DNA from: Planctomycetota bacterium
GTDB taxonomy: Bacteria > Planctomycetota > Planctomycetia > Pirellulales > Pirellulaceae
Assembly (NCBI GenBank): GCA_029259935.1
Contig: JAJDEH010000335.1
Location: forward strand, 1-34,167
Direction: 5' to 3'
DNA: 34,167 bases
Below the pieces are notes generated by a model that worked only from the letters and a program-made list of their open reading frames with translations, was not told the DNA's origin and did no database searches. This document shows positions 28,001 through 34,167 of the stretch, piece after piece. The first letter of the stretch is position 1. Each line of letters begins with the position of its first letter. The translations under genes were made by a program, and so were the position numbers.

Positions 28001-28600
28001 TATCGCCAGTCGTCGGCGCACAACGAACAGTTCGCCAAGATCGACAAGGAAAACAAGTACCTGTGGCGCATGACTCGCCGCCGCTTGGCCGCCGAGGAGA
28101 TTCGTGATTCGGTGCTCGTTGTTGCCGGCAAGTTGGATACCAAGATGGGCGGTACCGGCTACATGGACTTCATCATCGAGCATCCCGAGCACTCGCCGCA
28201 CTACGAATATCACAAGTACGATCCGCAAGACGTAAAAACCCACCGCCGCGCCGTCTATCGATTCATCGTTCGCTCGCAGCCGCAGCCATTCATGAACACG
28301 CTAGACTGTGCCGACCCTTCCATGTCGGTTCCCAAACGGGACGAAACGCTAACGGCCTTGCAAGCGCTGACGTTGTTGAACAACCGGTTCATGGTCGCCA
28401 TGTCGGAAAATTTCGCCAAACGATTGTCCGCCGAGCGCGGCGACCTGTCCGAGCAAATCGCACTGGCCTTCCAACTAACCACCAGCCGCTCGGCCACGGC
28501 GGACGAACTAAGTTCGTTAACCCGCTACGCCCAACAATTTGGATTACCCAGCGCCTGCCGGATTATCTTGAATCTGAACGAATTCGTGTTCGTGGATTAG
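25043..28600 (+). CDS. PSCyt1-DUF1549-F5/8C-DUF1553 planctomycete protein
   Basis: 1185 residues with a signal peptide (about 1-20). In order: a planctomycete cytochrome C domain with heme motif C39-V-G-C-H43; DUF1549 (about 160-365, LIRRLYYDLTGLPPTP, SPHYGERWARHWLD) with the second CARCHNHK motif; a short coiled segment; two discoidin/F5-8C-like modules (about 435-580 and 610-760, each with GYHSQ, KWVQVDLG or KWIQIDLG and GFPHRF or GFPVRF); and DUF1553 (about 900-1160, ANWITHKDNPLTWRSIVNRIW, ALQALTLLNNRF). The C-terminus LNLNEFVFVD is the normal family end, so the gene is complete. It is probably a periplasmic redox-linked protein in polysaccharide breakdown, but its biochemistry is unproven. 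The usual DUF1501 neighbour is absent. Confidence 0.95.
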   Translation: MRIFSLTIIVLALLAIPAAAAEEADLFRDQVAPIFERQCVGCHNDETRKGELSLQSAAAALRGGESGVMIVPGDTGASVLLEYVSGDDPEMPQDAEPLSGDEVAALRRWIAAGAKWPEAMRLKDRGLADRNWWSLKPVARPEIPRLSEADARVARGPIDAFVIAKLRQQRLQLSPPADRRTLIRRLYYDLTGLPPTPKSVQRFINDDDPRAYEKLVDHLLESPHYGERWARHWLDVVHYGETHGYDKDKLRMNAWPYRDYVIRAFNQDKPYSRFVREQIAGDVLWPHTTDGITATGFIAAGPWDFIGHAEVPETKIDGKVARNLDRDNMVTSTMNSFCSLTVQCARCHNHKLDPVTMENYYSLQAVFAAMDRADRPYDVDSSVGEQRQRLLQRKNLLDQQSAELAKAIDAKKTPEIRELEKTIAALEKKRSGAVVAASVPRSSAMGYHSQVAPAADAVKWVQVDLGRQMPVDDVLLFGADEYGWGDFGFPHRFRIELFADESFSNPVSVADFTKKDFARPGARAAHFPAGGSTGRFVRVTATRLWSRRRKEQPPSNDWIFALGELAVFSGGQLVSPQAVSAADSIEASGRWSRANLIDGVYGTHNLEELTGRKDGSPTNGYHSQFAPTGETTKWIQIDLGQAAAIDRIRLVPAFPTDWKDTPGFGFPVRFKLEIAEDAEFTKPQMVADFSQTDFANPGGRVVSYAVGRLKARFVRLTANRLWDRGERSFALALAEIEVESGGRNLARDCTVTATDSINAGRWHTKNLVDGFTSRRPTEVGTEELLAFAAPSTAVGEIAVARAEHDALIKQAIGSELLRQQDENRQALARTDASLAALPKPSVVYAGTVHNGRGAFRGRYGLAPREIHILNRGNVTQPDKLVGPAAVPFIEGVPAKFNLPPKHDEGQRRVALANWITHKDNPLTWRSIVNRIWLYHFGQGIVDSPNDFGRGGQMPTHPELLDWLAVEFRDGSQSIKELHRKICNSTVYRQSSAHNEQFAKIDKENKYLWRMTRRRLAAEEIRDSVLVVAGKLDTKMGGTGYMDFIIEHPEHSPHYEYHKYDPQDVKTHRRAVYRFIVRSQPQPFMNTLDCADPSMSVPKRDETLTALQALTLLNNRFMVAMSENFAKRLSAERGDLSEQIALAFQLTTSRSATADELSSLTRYAQQFGLPSACRIILNLNEFVFVD

Positions 28601-28875
28601 GTCGGATCGACTGCGGGCAAGGGGGACTCCAGTGGGCGAAGATACGTCCTTCGCAAAGTCGAGCTGTCGACCGGTGGAGGAAAGACTTGGAAAGATGCTG
28701 AATTTGACGAATCTTCCAAACCGTACCGATGGCGACTCTGGAATGGCCATGTAACCGTCAATTCCAGCACGAAGAAAATATTCAGCCGAGCAACCGATTC
28801 GACTGGTAAGAAACAACCCGCAACGGTCGCTGGAACTTGAAGGGTGATTTGTTCAAGGTGTGCAGTGCGTCTAAA
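28601..28875 (+). pseudogene. Remnant of a sulfite-oxidase-type Mo-co dimerisation domain
   Basis: No intact gene is here, but the frame starting right after the upstream stop reads VELSTGGGKTWKDAEF, YRWRLWNG and SRATDSTGKKQP before a TGA at 28838-28840. This is the spacing and motif set of the molybdopterin-oxidoreductase dimerisation domain at the C-terminus of sulfite oxidase-like enzymes (VEVSTDGG-TW, WRLW, RATDS-G-QP). In a neighbouring frame from 28831 the match continues with WNLKGDLFKV, where the family has W-N-x-K-G-Y-L. So the end of such a gene survives with at least one frameshift, and its catalytic part is gone. The rest of the gap to 29085 shows nothing recognisable. Confidence 0.65.
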
Positions 28876-29085
28876 TGTCGCGGCAGCGCGGTTAGAACGC
28901 ACCAGGTGTACGCATCATCCGGCTTCTGCCGGGCACTCGTGTCTTACCAGTCACTCTATCGGAGCAGGATTCGTTACGGCCATTGCGCATCGCGTGACGA
29001 TTTAGATGTTTGTCTGGTCGACCATGACGAGTCGATCTCGCATTCACTAACATGATGACCAACAAGACACCACGGACGGTGCACG

Positions 29086-30477
29086 ATGCAAAGCCTCCTC
29101 TCTTTTCTGATTTCTATTTGCCTGGTCGCCTGCTTGGCACCGTTGAGCTTGGGACAAGTTCATCGAATCGCCCGAGTGCAAGAGCCACCAGCTCCCGAAA
29201 TCCAGCCCGAAGCCCCGATCGGCCAGGACGATATCTTGCGGCGATTGGAAGCCATTGAATCGCATCTAAGCGGGCCGGCTGAAGAGCAACCTATTCCCGA
29301 CCCATGCGACGAGTGGGAAGATGTCAGCGATCAAAAGTGGACCTACAAGGTCGGTGGGCGATTGCTTGGGGAAGCCGCGTGGTGGTCGGACGACGCCAAC
29401 GGGGCGACGCAAGACTACGCGGAGATTCGGCAAGTCCGGCTAGGGCTCCGGGGCACCGGGTATGGCGTCTACGACTATCGCATTCAGCTTGACTTCGAAC
29501 CGGAAGCCAGCGACACGACAACGGGTGGAGTTAATTCGACTTTTGGCTCGGTGGGCATGAAAGACTTGTACGTTGGCATTCACGAAATCCCGTTTCTGCA
29601 ATACGTCCGCTTCGGTCATTTCAAAGTGCCGTTCAGTTTTGACCAAATGCTCAGTCGTCGCGATATGGTTTTCATGGAACGATTTCCCATGGCCGACCCA
29701 AACGGTTTCACCCCTGGCCGTGAAGTGGGCGTGGCCTCCTATATGCAATCGGCCGATCAGAACGCGACGTTCACCTTTGGCGGCTTCTACGACAGCATCA
29801 GTGAATCCAGCAAACAACGGATCGATGACAATCAAGGCTTCGTCACGGCCGCTCGCGCCACCTGGGTTCCCTACTATGACGAGCCGTCCGACGGCCGCTA
29901 TCTGGTTCATCTGGGTTTGGGCGCGCTGTACGTTCATACTCAAGACAGGTCCGGCGCATTCAGTCAACGGGGCGAAACACATGAAGGACCCCTCTACATC
30001 GCCACCGGACCGATCTTATCCAGTGAATACACAGCGCTGGGATCCGAGGTCGCGGTCCAGTGGGGCCGCTTTTCCGTACTCAATGAGTTGATGTGGGCGC
30101 GCGTGAATGATGTGGGCAGCGGCGTCACGAATCTGTATTCCGGTTTCGTCCAGGCCAGTTGGAAGTTAACGGGTGAGCATCGCAACTACAATCGGTCGGC
30201 CGGCGTCTACTCGGAGCTGACCCCGTACACGAACTTCTGGATGGTCCCGGGCTGCACGGGGATCGGAGCATGGGAAGTCGCGGCACGCTGGTCGTTTGTT
30301 GACTTCACGGAAGCTCCCAATCAATCCCAATACAACAGCATCAACATGGCCTTGAACTGGTATCTAACGCCACGCCTTCGATGGCAGTTGAACTGGAATC
30401 AACCCTTCACGAAGGGAGCGCCTCTCGGATCTACCTATTCCAGCATCCTTTCTACTCGGTTGGCCGCATATTTCTAA
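29086..30477 (+). CDS. Phosphate-selective porin O/P family outer-membrane protein
   Basis: 463 residues with a signal peptide (LISICLVACLAPLSLGQ). A short predicted coiled-coil stretch (DDILRRLEAIESHL) follows, as in planctomycete porins. The body is a beta-barrel pattern with OprP/OprO-type hallmarks: KVGGRLLGEAAWW, RQVRLGLRGTGYGVYDYRIQLDFE, KDLYVGIHEIP, VRFGHFKVPFSFDQMLSRRDMVFMER and a terminal aromatic residue (LAAYF). It should form an outer-membrane channel; anion or phosphate selectivity is only inferred from the family name. A Cys-rich secreted protein follows 112 bp later on the same strand. Confidence 0.92.
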   Translation: MQSLLSFLISICLVACLAPLSLGQVHRIARVQEPPAPEIQPEAPIGQDDILRRLEAIESHLSGPAEEQPIPDPCDEWEDVSDQKWTYKVGGRLLGEAAWWSDDANGATQDYAEIRQVRLGLRGTGYGVYDYRIQLDFEPEASDTTTGGVNSTFGSVGMKDLYVGIHEIPFLQYVRFGHFKVPFSFDQMLSRRDMVFMERFPMADPNGFTPGREVGVASYMQSADQNATFTFGGFYDSISESSKQRIDDNQGFVTAARATWVPYYDEPSDGRYLVHLGLGALYVHTQDRSGAFSQRGETHEGPLYIATGPILSSEYTALGSEVAVQWGRFSVLNELMWARVNDVGSGVTNLYSGFVQASWKLTGEHRNYNRSAGVYSELTPYTNFWMVPGCTGIGAWEVAARWSFVDFTEAPNQSQYNSINMALNWYLTPRLRWQLNWNQPFTKGAPLGSTYSSILSTRLAAYF

Positions 30478-30576
30478 CCGAGCTGGCGGGAAGGTTACGA
30501 GTCCGGATTACAAAACACAACAAACGTTTCGATGTAATGGCTTCTCCAAACCGACCGGGCCAACGGAGAAGCCGAC

Positions 30577-30582
30577 AAGGAG
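30577..30582 (+). promoter_or_regulatory. Strong Shine-Dalgarno before the Cys-rich gene
   Basis: AAGGAG with a 7-nt spacer to the ATG at 30590. This is among the best such sites in the window, and supports real and perhaps high translation of a small unknown gene. Confidence 0.7.
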
Positions 30583-30589
30583 ATACAAC

Positions 30590-31150
30590 ATGATTCGAAT
30601 TCGCGAACTACTCCCCGCGGTGATCCTCCTTTCATGGATGACGATCGGGCAAGATCTTCAAGCCGGCGGTTGCGACGGATGTCAAGCGACGTGCGGCGGC
30701 CGCAAGGTTTGCCGCCTGGTGTGCGAAGTCAAAGAAGTCGAAGTTACTTGCTGGGCGTGCAAGTGCGAAAACTTCTGCGTTCCCGGTCCGAGCAAAGTGC
30801 GTTGCAAACACTGCGAGCCGGCATGCACGGAACCTGGAAGTCACTGCCCGTGCCAGACGTCTCCCAAACCCAAGAAGTTTATTTGGTTTTCGTGGTGCCC
30901 CGGATGTGCCAAGGTGAAGACGAAAAAACGGCTCTTGAAGAGAACCGTCATCAAAGAGATTCCTACTTACAAATGGGTCGTCGTCAACTACTGCCCTAGT
31001 TGCTGCGACGGTTGCGGCCCAGTGAAGCTCGCTCCGAAAGATGCCTATGAGGGCCAAGAGTTTCCCGCATCGCAAGAAGAACTGAAGCAAATCTCACTAG
31101 AGTTTCGCGACCCCCATCCTGAATCGCCCGTCAAGTTCGCTCGGGAATAG
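30590..31150 (+). CDS. Small Cys-rich secreted protein of unknown function
   Basis: 186 residues with a signal peptide (LLPAVILLSWMTIGQDLQA) and about 20 cysteines in the mature part, many as CxxC pairs (CDGC, CWACKC, CKHC, CPGC, CPSCCDGC). The Cys-rich half is split by a basic stretch (KVKTKKRLLKRTVIKEIPTYKWVVVNYC). Proteins of this appearance occur in planctomycetes, but I know of no assigned function. Metal binding or disulfide-stabilised envelope structure are both possible. The porin gene upstream on the same strand suggests joint expression. Confidence 0.85.
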   Translation: MIRIRELLPAVILLSWMTIGQDLQAGGCDGCQATCGGRKVCRLVCEVKEVEVTCWACKCENFCVPGPSKVRCKHCEPACTEPGSHCPCQTSPKPKKFIWFSWCPGCAKVKTKKRLLKRTVIKEIPTYKWVVVNYCPSCCDGCGPVKLAPKDAYEGQEFPASQEELKQISLEFRDPHPESPVKFARE

Positions 31151-31351
31151 TGCGACCGGCGGCAGACGCTCATTGGCGCGGCTTCAGTTTCAACGGCGAA
31201 TACTTCATGCGTTGGCAGCGTTTGGAAGTGAACGGCCGCGCATACCAAGCCAATGGTTTGTCCCGTTCCGGGCAACAAAACTTCGTCCCTTCGGGATGCG
31301 CGCGTATACCTGGCAGGGAAACTTGCCGCACACCAATTCACAGCGCCGTAC

Positions 31352-32557
31352 CTAATCGGAAAGTATGAAGTTATTCGAGCCAGTTTTGTTCCCCGAAATA
31401 ATTACACATTGGGGTATGTGCTGCCGAAGTTGTCGGGCAGCGTCTTCGCTGACATGGGGTCCGAGGGTTAGGAAATTCAGGCCGACGAGCGATTTCAAGT
31501 GCAGAATGCCAACGTCGGAAACCGCGGAAGGATTGATTTTCAACCGCTGGAGGTTCCGCATCTTGGCGATATGAACCATCCCTGCATCCGTAATCTTCGA
31601 GTCACCAATTTCTAGAAATTGAAGGGAATTGATCCGTGCGATCATCTCAAGTCCCGCATCGCCAACATGAGTGCTGCCGAGGTGAAGTCTGGTCAATTCC
31701 GGCAATTCAGCCAAGTGTTCCATACCAGAATCGGAAACCGTCGTATAACTAAGATCTAGCGACGTAAGGCGATGAAGCTTGCTCAGATGTCGAAGTGCCG
31801 CGTCGGAGACGGACGTTTCGGCCAGGCGAAGATCCTCCAGGTTCTTCAGGCCTGCCAAGTGCTGGAAACCTTCCTCACCAGCCGATGGCCCGTCAACGAT
31901 ATCCAGTGAACGCAGATTCGTAAGGGGGCCCAAATGAACGAGACCGGCTGAGGTCACGCGAGTTCGGTATATTTGGAGTTTCTGAAGATTGGGAAGTGTG
32001 TGGAGGGTTGCCAGCATATCGTCATCAACCGTCGTGCCCCACAGTGTCAACGAATCAAAGTCATTTGCACGCTGCAAACGAGTCAGCCCTTTCGCGGTGA
32101 CATTCGTGTCGATGAGAGTTAAATGTTGAAGCTTTGGAACCTTGGCAAGATGTACCATCGACCGATCAGTTATGTTTGCGCCAACGAGTGACACATGATT
32201 GAGCCGAGGTAGCTCTTCCAGAATGGCGACATCCGCATCCGTCGTTTGGTCCCCATCGACCAATGAAACGAGCTCCACATAGGCAAAAGCATCGTCGCCG
32301 ATAATCTGGCGGATGATTTTGGGGCCCGGCGGTGGATTCGCGTCGAGACGCTCACCGGCAAGTTGATAATCGTAGAAGGGTTCGCCGCCGACCGAGCGAA
32401 TTTGAGCGATGGCGTTTCGCTGATGATGCACACGAAAGACGATGTTGCCGATCCAGGCGAGAAAGATTGCCAGGACCAACGTAAGCAGCAGGAAGGAGCG
32501 AAGACTAAATGTCAGCCATCGTCGTTTGCGTTTGCTGGTTTGAATTGCGGTTGCCAT
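31352..32557 (-). CDS. Membrane-anchored leucine-rich repeat protein
   Basis: 401 residues from the ATG at 32557; a GTG at 32572 is the alternative. The N-terminus is basic (SKRKRRWLTFSLRSF) followed by one membrane helix (LLLTLVLAIFLAWIGNIVF), a hallmark of a large planctomycete family. A short linker (IRSVGGEPFYDYQL) precedes about ten LRR units of the form L-x-x-L-x-L-x-x-T-x-V-S/T-D-x-G-L/M (for example LTSLDLSYTTVSDSGMEHLAELPELTRLHLGST, split here by the repeat boundary). It probably binds proteins outside the membrane; no enzymatic domain is seen. The TIR-WD40 gene upstream on the same strand ends 87 bp away. Confidence 0.9.
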   Translation of the reverse strand: MATAIQTSKRKRRWLTFSLRSFLLLTLVLAIFLAWIGNIVFRVHHQRNAIAQIRSVGGEPFYDYQLAGERLDANPPPGPKIIRQIIGDDAFAYVELVSLVDGDQTTDADVAILEELPRLNHVSLVGANITDRSMVHLAKVPKLQHLTLIDTNVTAKGLTRLQRANDFDSLTLWGTTVDDDMLATLHTLPNLQKLQIYRTRVTSAGLVHLGPLTNLRSLDIVDGPSAGEEGFQHLAGLKNLEDLRLAETSVSDAALRHLSKLHRLTSLDLSYTTVSDSGMEHLAELPELTRLHLGSTHVGDAGLEMIARINSLQFLEIGDSKITDAGMVHIAKMRNLQRLKINPSAVSDVGILHLKSLVGLNFLTLGPHVSEDAARQLRQHIPQCVIISGNKTGSNNFILSD

Positions 32558-32644
32558 GAATGCCGCCGACACGGGTGCGTCCCCGACCCATCACTTTTCG
32601 GTTAAAGCACGTTCTCACATAACGAACCGAAAAGCAAGCAACAA

Positions 32645-33424
32645 CTACTCCGGCTCGGACCAGACTCGCATGATACCATTCTTCGCCCAGGAGTAAATCT
32701 TGAGCGTCCCGTCCGCGCTCACCGCCGCACCAAAGATGATACTGGAATGCCCTTCGAGGCTCCGCAGACAGTGGCCTGTCGCCACATCCCAAACACTAAC
32801 CGTGTGGTCACCTGAGGCCGAGACCACGCGCGTCCCATCCGCGCTAACTCCCAAACTTCTTACAAAGCGAGAGTCCCTCAAGAGTCCGCAGACAGCGGCC
32901 CGTCGCCACATCCCAAACGCGAATCGTCCGGTCCTCCGAGTCGGAGACCGCGCGCGTCCCATCGAAATAGCGAGCGACTGGATCCGCTGAAGATCGGATG
33001 CCACGGTCGGCGTTGCCGCTGCACGGCAAGCCGCGATCAACTCGTCGACCGACTCGTCGTTGTGATTGCGATTGTCGATGTACCTCAACTTCCGAACGGG
33101 ATCGGGAATGTCGCAATCCGCCAACAGCAGCGGCACGAACCGCCGCTGGTTGTTCATGGGATCACGAAAGATCGCCGAGTTACGTTCGAGCTGAGTCCAC
33201 TCGGAGCTAAAGTACTCGGGCGACATACACGCCACGCAGACCCGCGACCGGGCGAGCCCCTGTTCAATCTCGGCCAGGATCTCGCCGCCCGCCGGGACGA
33301 CCCAAGCATCCAACCACACACGCAGGCCCGCCTCGCGCAATCGCTCGGCCAACGGATGGACCGTCGCCTGGTCGGCCGAGTGGTAGCAGATAAAAACGTC
33401 GTACTCGAATACTTCGTTTACCAT
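32645..33424 (-). CDS. TIR-WD40 protein with two compensating frameshifts
   Basis: 259 residues in the longest frame. The N-terminal TIR domain (about 6-120: YDVFICYHSADQ, RLREAGLRVWLDAW, SPEYFSSEWTQLE) keeps the glutamate (E80) that acts in TIR NADases. After a short linker come WD40 repeats. The first (DGTRAVSDSEDRTIRVWDVATGRCLRTLEG) is not in the main frame but in an overlapping one between about 32965 and 32870. The main frame there gives an Arg-rich non-WD stretch, then resumes with RSLGVSADGTRVVSASGDHTVSVWDVATGHCLRSLEG. Small indels at both borders cancel each other. Few repeats remain, too few for a normal propeller. The gene may be decaying or misassembled. It lies beside a CRISPR array, and a defence role is plausible but unproven. 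Confidence 0.8.
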   Translation of the reverse strand: MVNEVFEYDVFICYHSADQATVHPLAERLREAGLRVWLDAWVVPAGGEILAEIEQGLARSRVCVACMSPEYFSSEWTQLERNSAIFRDPMNNQRRFVPLLLADCDIPDPVRKLRYIDNRNHNDESVDELIAACRAAATPTVASDLQRIQSLAISMGRARSPTRRTGRFAFGMWRRAAVCGLLRDSRFVRSLGVSADGTRVVSASGDHTVSVWDVATGHCLRSLEGHSSIIFGAAVSADGTLKIYSWAKNGIMRVWSEPE

Positions 33425-33710
33425 GCGCCCGCGCTTTCATTTTTGCTCGATGCCCAACTGTCGTAACCGTTTGGCTAGGCCAGCGTGAAAGGACACGACG
33501 CGGTTAGTCGTGGTTCGCTTCGCGAACCAAACGATTCTTGGAGTCGTTCTTGTGCCGCGGACGTTTTGATCGCGGAGCGATCAACGAATTTAATGGCGCA
33601 GTTTACGTCTGCGCCGCGTGAGTTTGGCTTTGAAACCTCCCTGGGCACTCTTTCCTGCCCGTCACGATAGAATATGGCTGTACGCTGCCCAGCAGAAGGG
33701 GATCTCATCC
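33425..33710. repeat. Five consecutive hairpins in a non-coding stretch
   Basis: Adjacent inverted repeats lie at 33494-33512 (CACGAC/GTCGTG), 33512-33528 (GGTTCG/CGAACC), 33530-33548 (AACGATTC/GAGTCGTT, one G-U), 33566-33584 (TTGATCGC/GCGATCAA, perfect 8 bp) and 33595-33615 (GGCGCAG/CTGCGCC). They lie almost head to tail with loops of 3 to 7 nt. No protein is convincing here. The arrangement suggests a REP/BIME-like or structured RNA element. Confidence 0.65.
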
Positions 33711-33891
33711 ATGGGAAAAAAGAACGCAGCACTATTCACTCGGCTAAAAGAACACTTCAACTCCGATCCGGCAAAGCCTGCCCGTAATTGGCCAAGACGT
33801 TGAAATCTACGAGCGTCCCAATTAGCATTTGGCGATCGAGGAGTTGCTCGGCGATGGGCGTTCGGAACGGTCGACCACGAGCAGCTCGCGG
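33711..33891 (+). pseudogene. Broken 5' gene fragment abutting the CRISPR array
   Basis: An ATG at 33711 opens MGKKNAALFTRLKEHFNSDPAK, a natural-looking protein start. One extra base near 33777 shifts the frame; after it the sequence reads on sensibly as LPVIGQDVEIYERPN, then a TAG at 33823-33825, then HLAIEELLGDGRSE before running into the first CRISPR repeat. The rest of the gene is missing. The remnant resembles, from memory only, the start of planctomycete AAA-type ATP-binding proteins; I cannot confirm this. It is clearly non-functional. Confidence 0.55.
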
Positions 33892-34167
33892 GTTTCAATC
33901 CACGCGCACGTTCTCCCACACACACCAGGACGGCTTGTTTCAATCAATGCGTCCCGTGTGGGACGCGACATCTGCGGAAAGGGTTTCCGATCATGACGAC
34001 AAAGTTTCAATCCACGCGTCCCGTGTGGGACGCGACAGTCTGGATCGCAGAGGACGGGCCCGGACCCGCAGAGTTTCAATCCACGCGTCCCGTGTGGACG
34101 CGACCATCCGCTGGCGGGACGGCGTCGAAGATGCCGACCTGTTTCAATCCACGCGTCCCGTGCGGGA
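33892..34167. CRISPR. Leader-distal end of a type I-C-like CRISPR array
   Basis: Five repeat copies begin at 33892, 33937, 34004, 34073 and 34141, and the last runs off the window. The full unit is 33 nt, opening GTTTCAATCCACGCG and closing GGGACGCGAC, with a central palindrome (GCGTCCC/GGGACGC). Read on the minus strand it is GTCGC...GTGGATTGAAAC, the hallmark of type I-C repeats, so transcription is expected leftward. The full spacers are 33970-34003 (34 nt), 34037-34072 (36 nt) and 34105-34140 (36 nt). The first repeat matches only in its first 15 bases and has a stub spacer of about 12 nt; the fourth lacks one G; the second has CAATG for CCACG. Decay at the left end agrees with a leader and cas genes to the right, outside the window. 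Confidence 0.95.

Overview
The window reads as chromosomal DNA of a planctomycete, probably of the Pirellulales type. The main reasons are a giant PSCyt1-DUF1549-DUF1553 protein, a formylglycine sulfatase, a TPR/FG-GAP/UnbV protein, a membrane kinase-like protein with the planctomycete N-terminal module, a LRR protein with the planctomycete membrane anchor, and many secreted proteins without wider homologues. I assigned this from family content only; there is no rRNA or other marker gene in the window.

Layout. 1-4618 (+) is the 3' part of a giant surface or secreted adhesin: 13 nearly identical 87-residue Ig/cadherin-like repeats, a PKD-like domain and about 21 RTX nonapeptides. It converges on a PIN-TRAM membrane protein (4671-5714, -) and a type-2 dGTPase (5831-6946, -). 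7326-11716 is a molybdenum/tungsten locus: a minus-strand operon (ABC ATPase, MoaD-like, MoeB-like) diverges from a plus-strand operon (a double-domain substrate-binding protein and a ModB-type permease). 12146-13321 is an FHA-EAL signalling protein; 13400-16255 (-) is a membrane kinase-like protein that has lost the catalytic Asp.

The most striking gene is at 16460-17026 (-). It is an AhpD-like peroxidase whose active-site motif is Cys-Pro-Tyr-UGA, with the UGA exactly where the second (peroxidatic) cysteine of AhpD should be. A hairpin with a G in its apical loop lies 15-43 nt past the UGA. This is very probably a selenoprotein with a bacterial SECIS element.

17407-21960 holds a TPR/FG-GAP/UnbV protein and a sulfatase. 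22152-24838 holds a small cluster of secreted proteins, two of which share an undescribed domain. 25043-28600 is the PSCyt1/DUF1549/F5-8C/DUF1553 protein. It is followed not by the usual DUF1501 partner but by a decayed 3' end of a sulfite-oxidase-type molybdenum enzyme. 29086-31150 is an OprP-type porin and a Cys-rich secreted protein.

The right end looks like a decayed defence region: a LRR membrane protein, a TIR-WD40 protein with two compensating frameshifts, a run of five consecutive hairpins, a broken gene start, and the leader-distal end of a type I-C-like CRISPR array that runs off the window. No tRNA, rRNA or insertion sequence was recognised.
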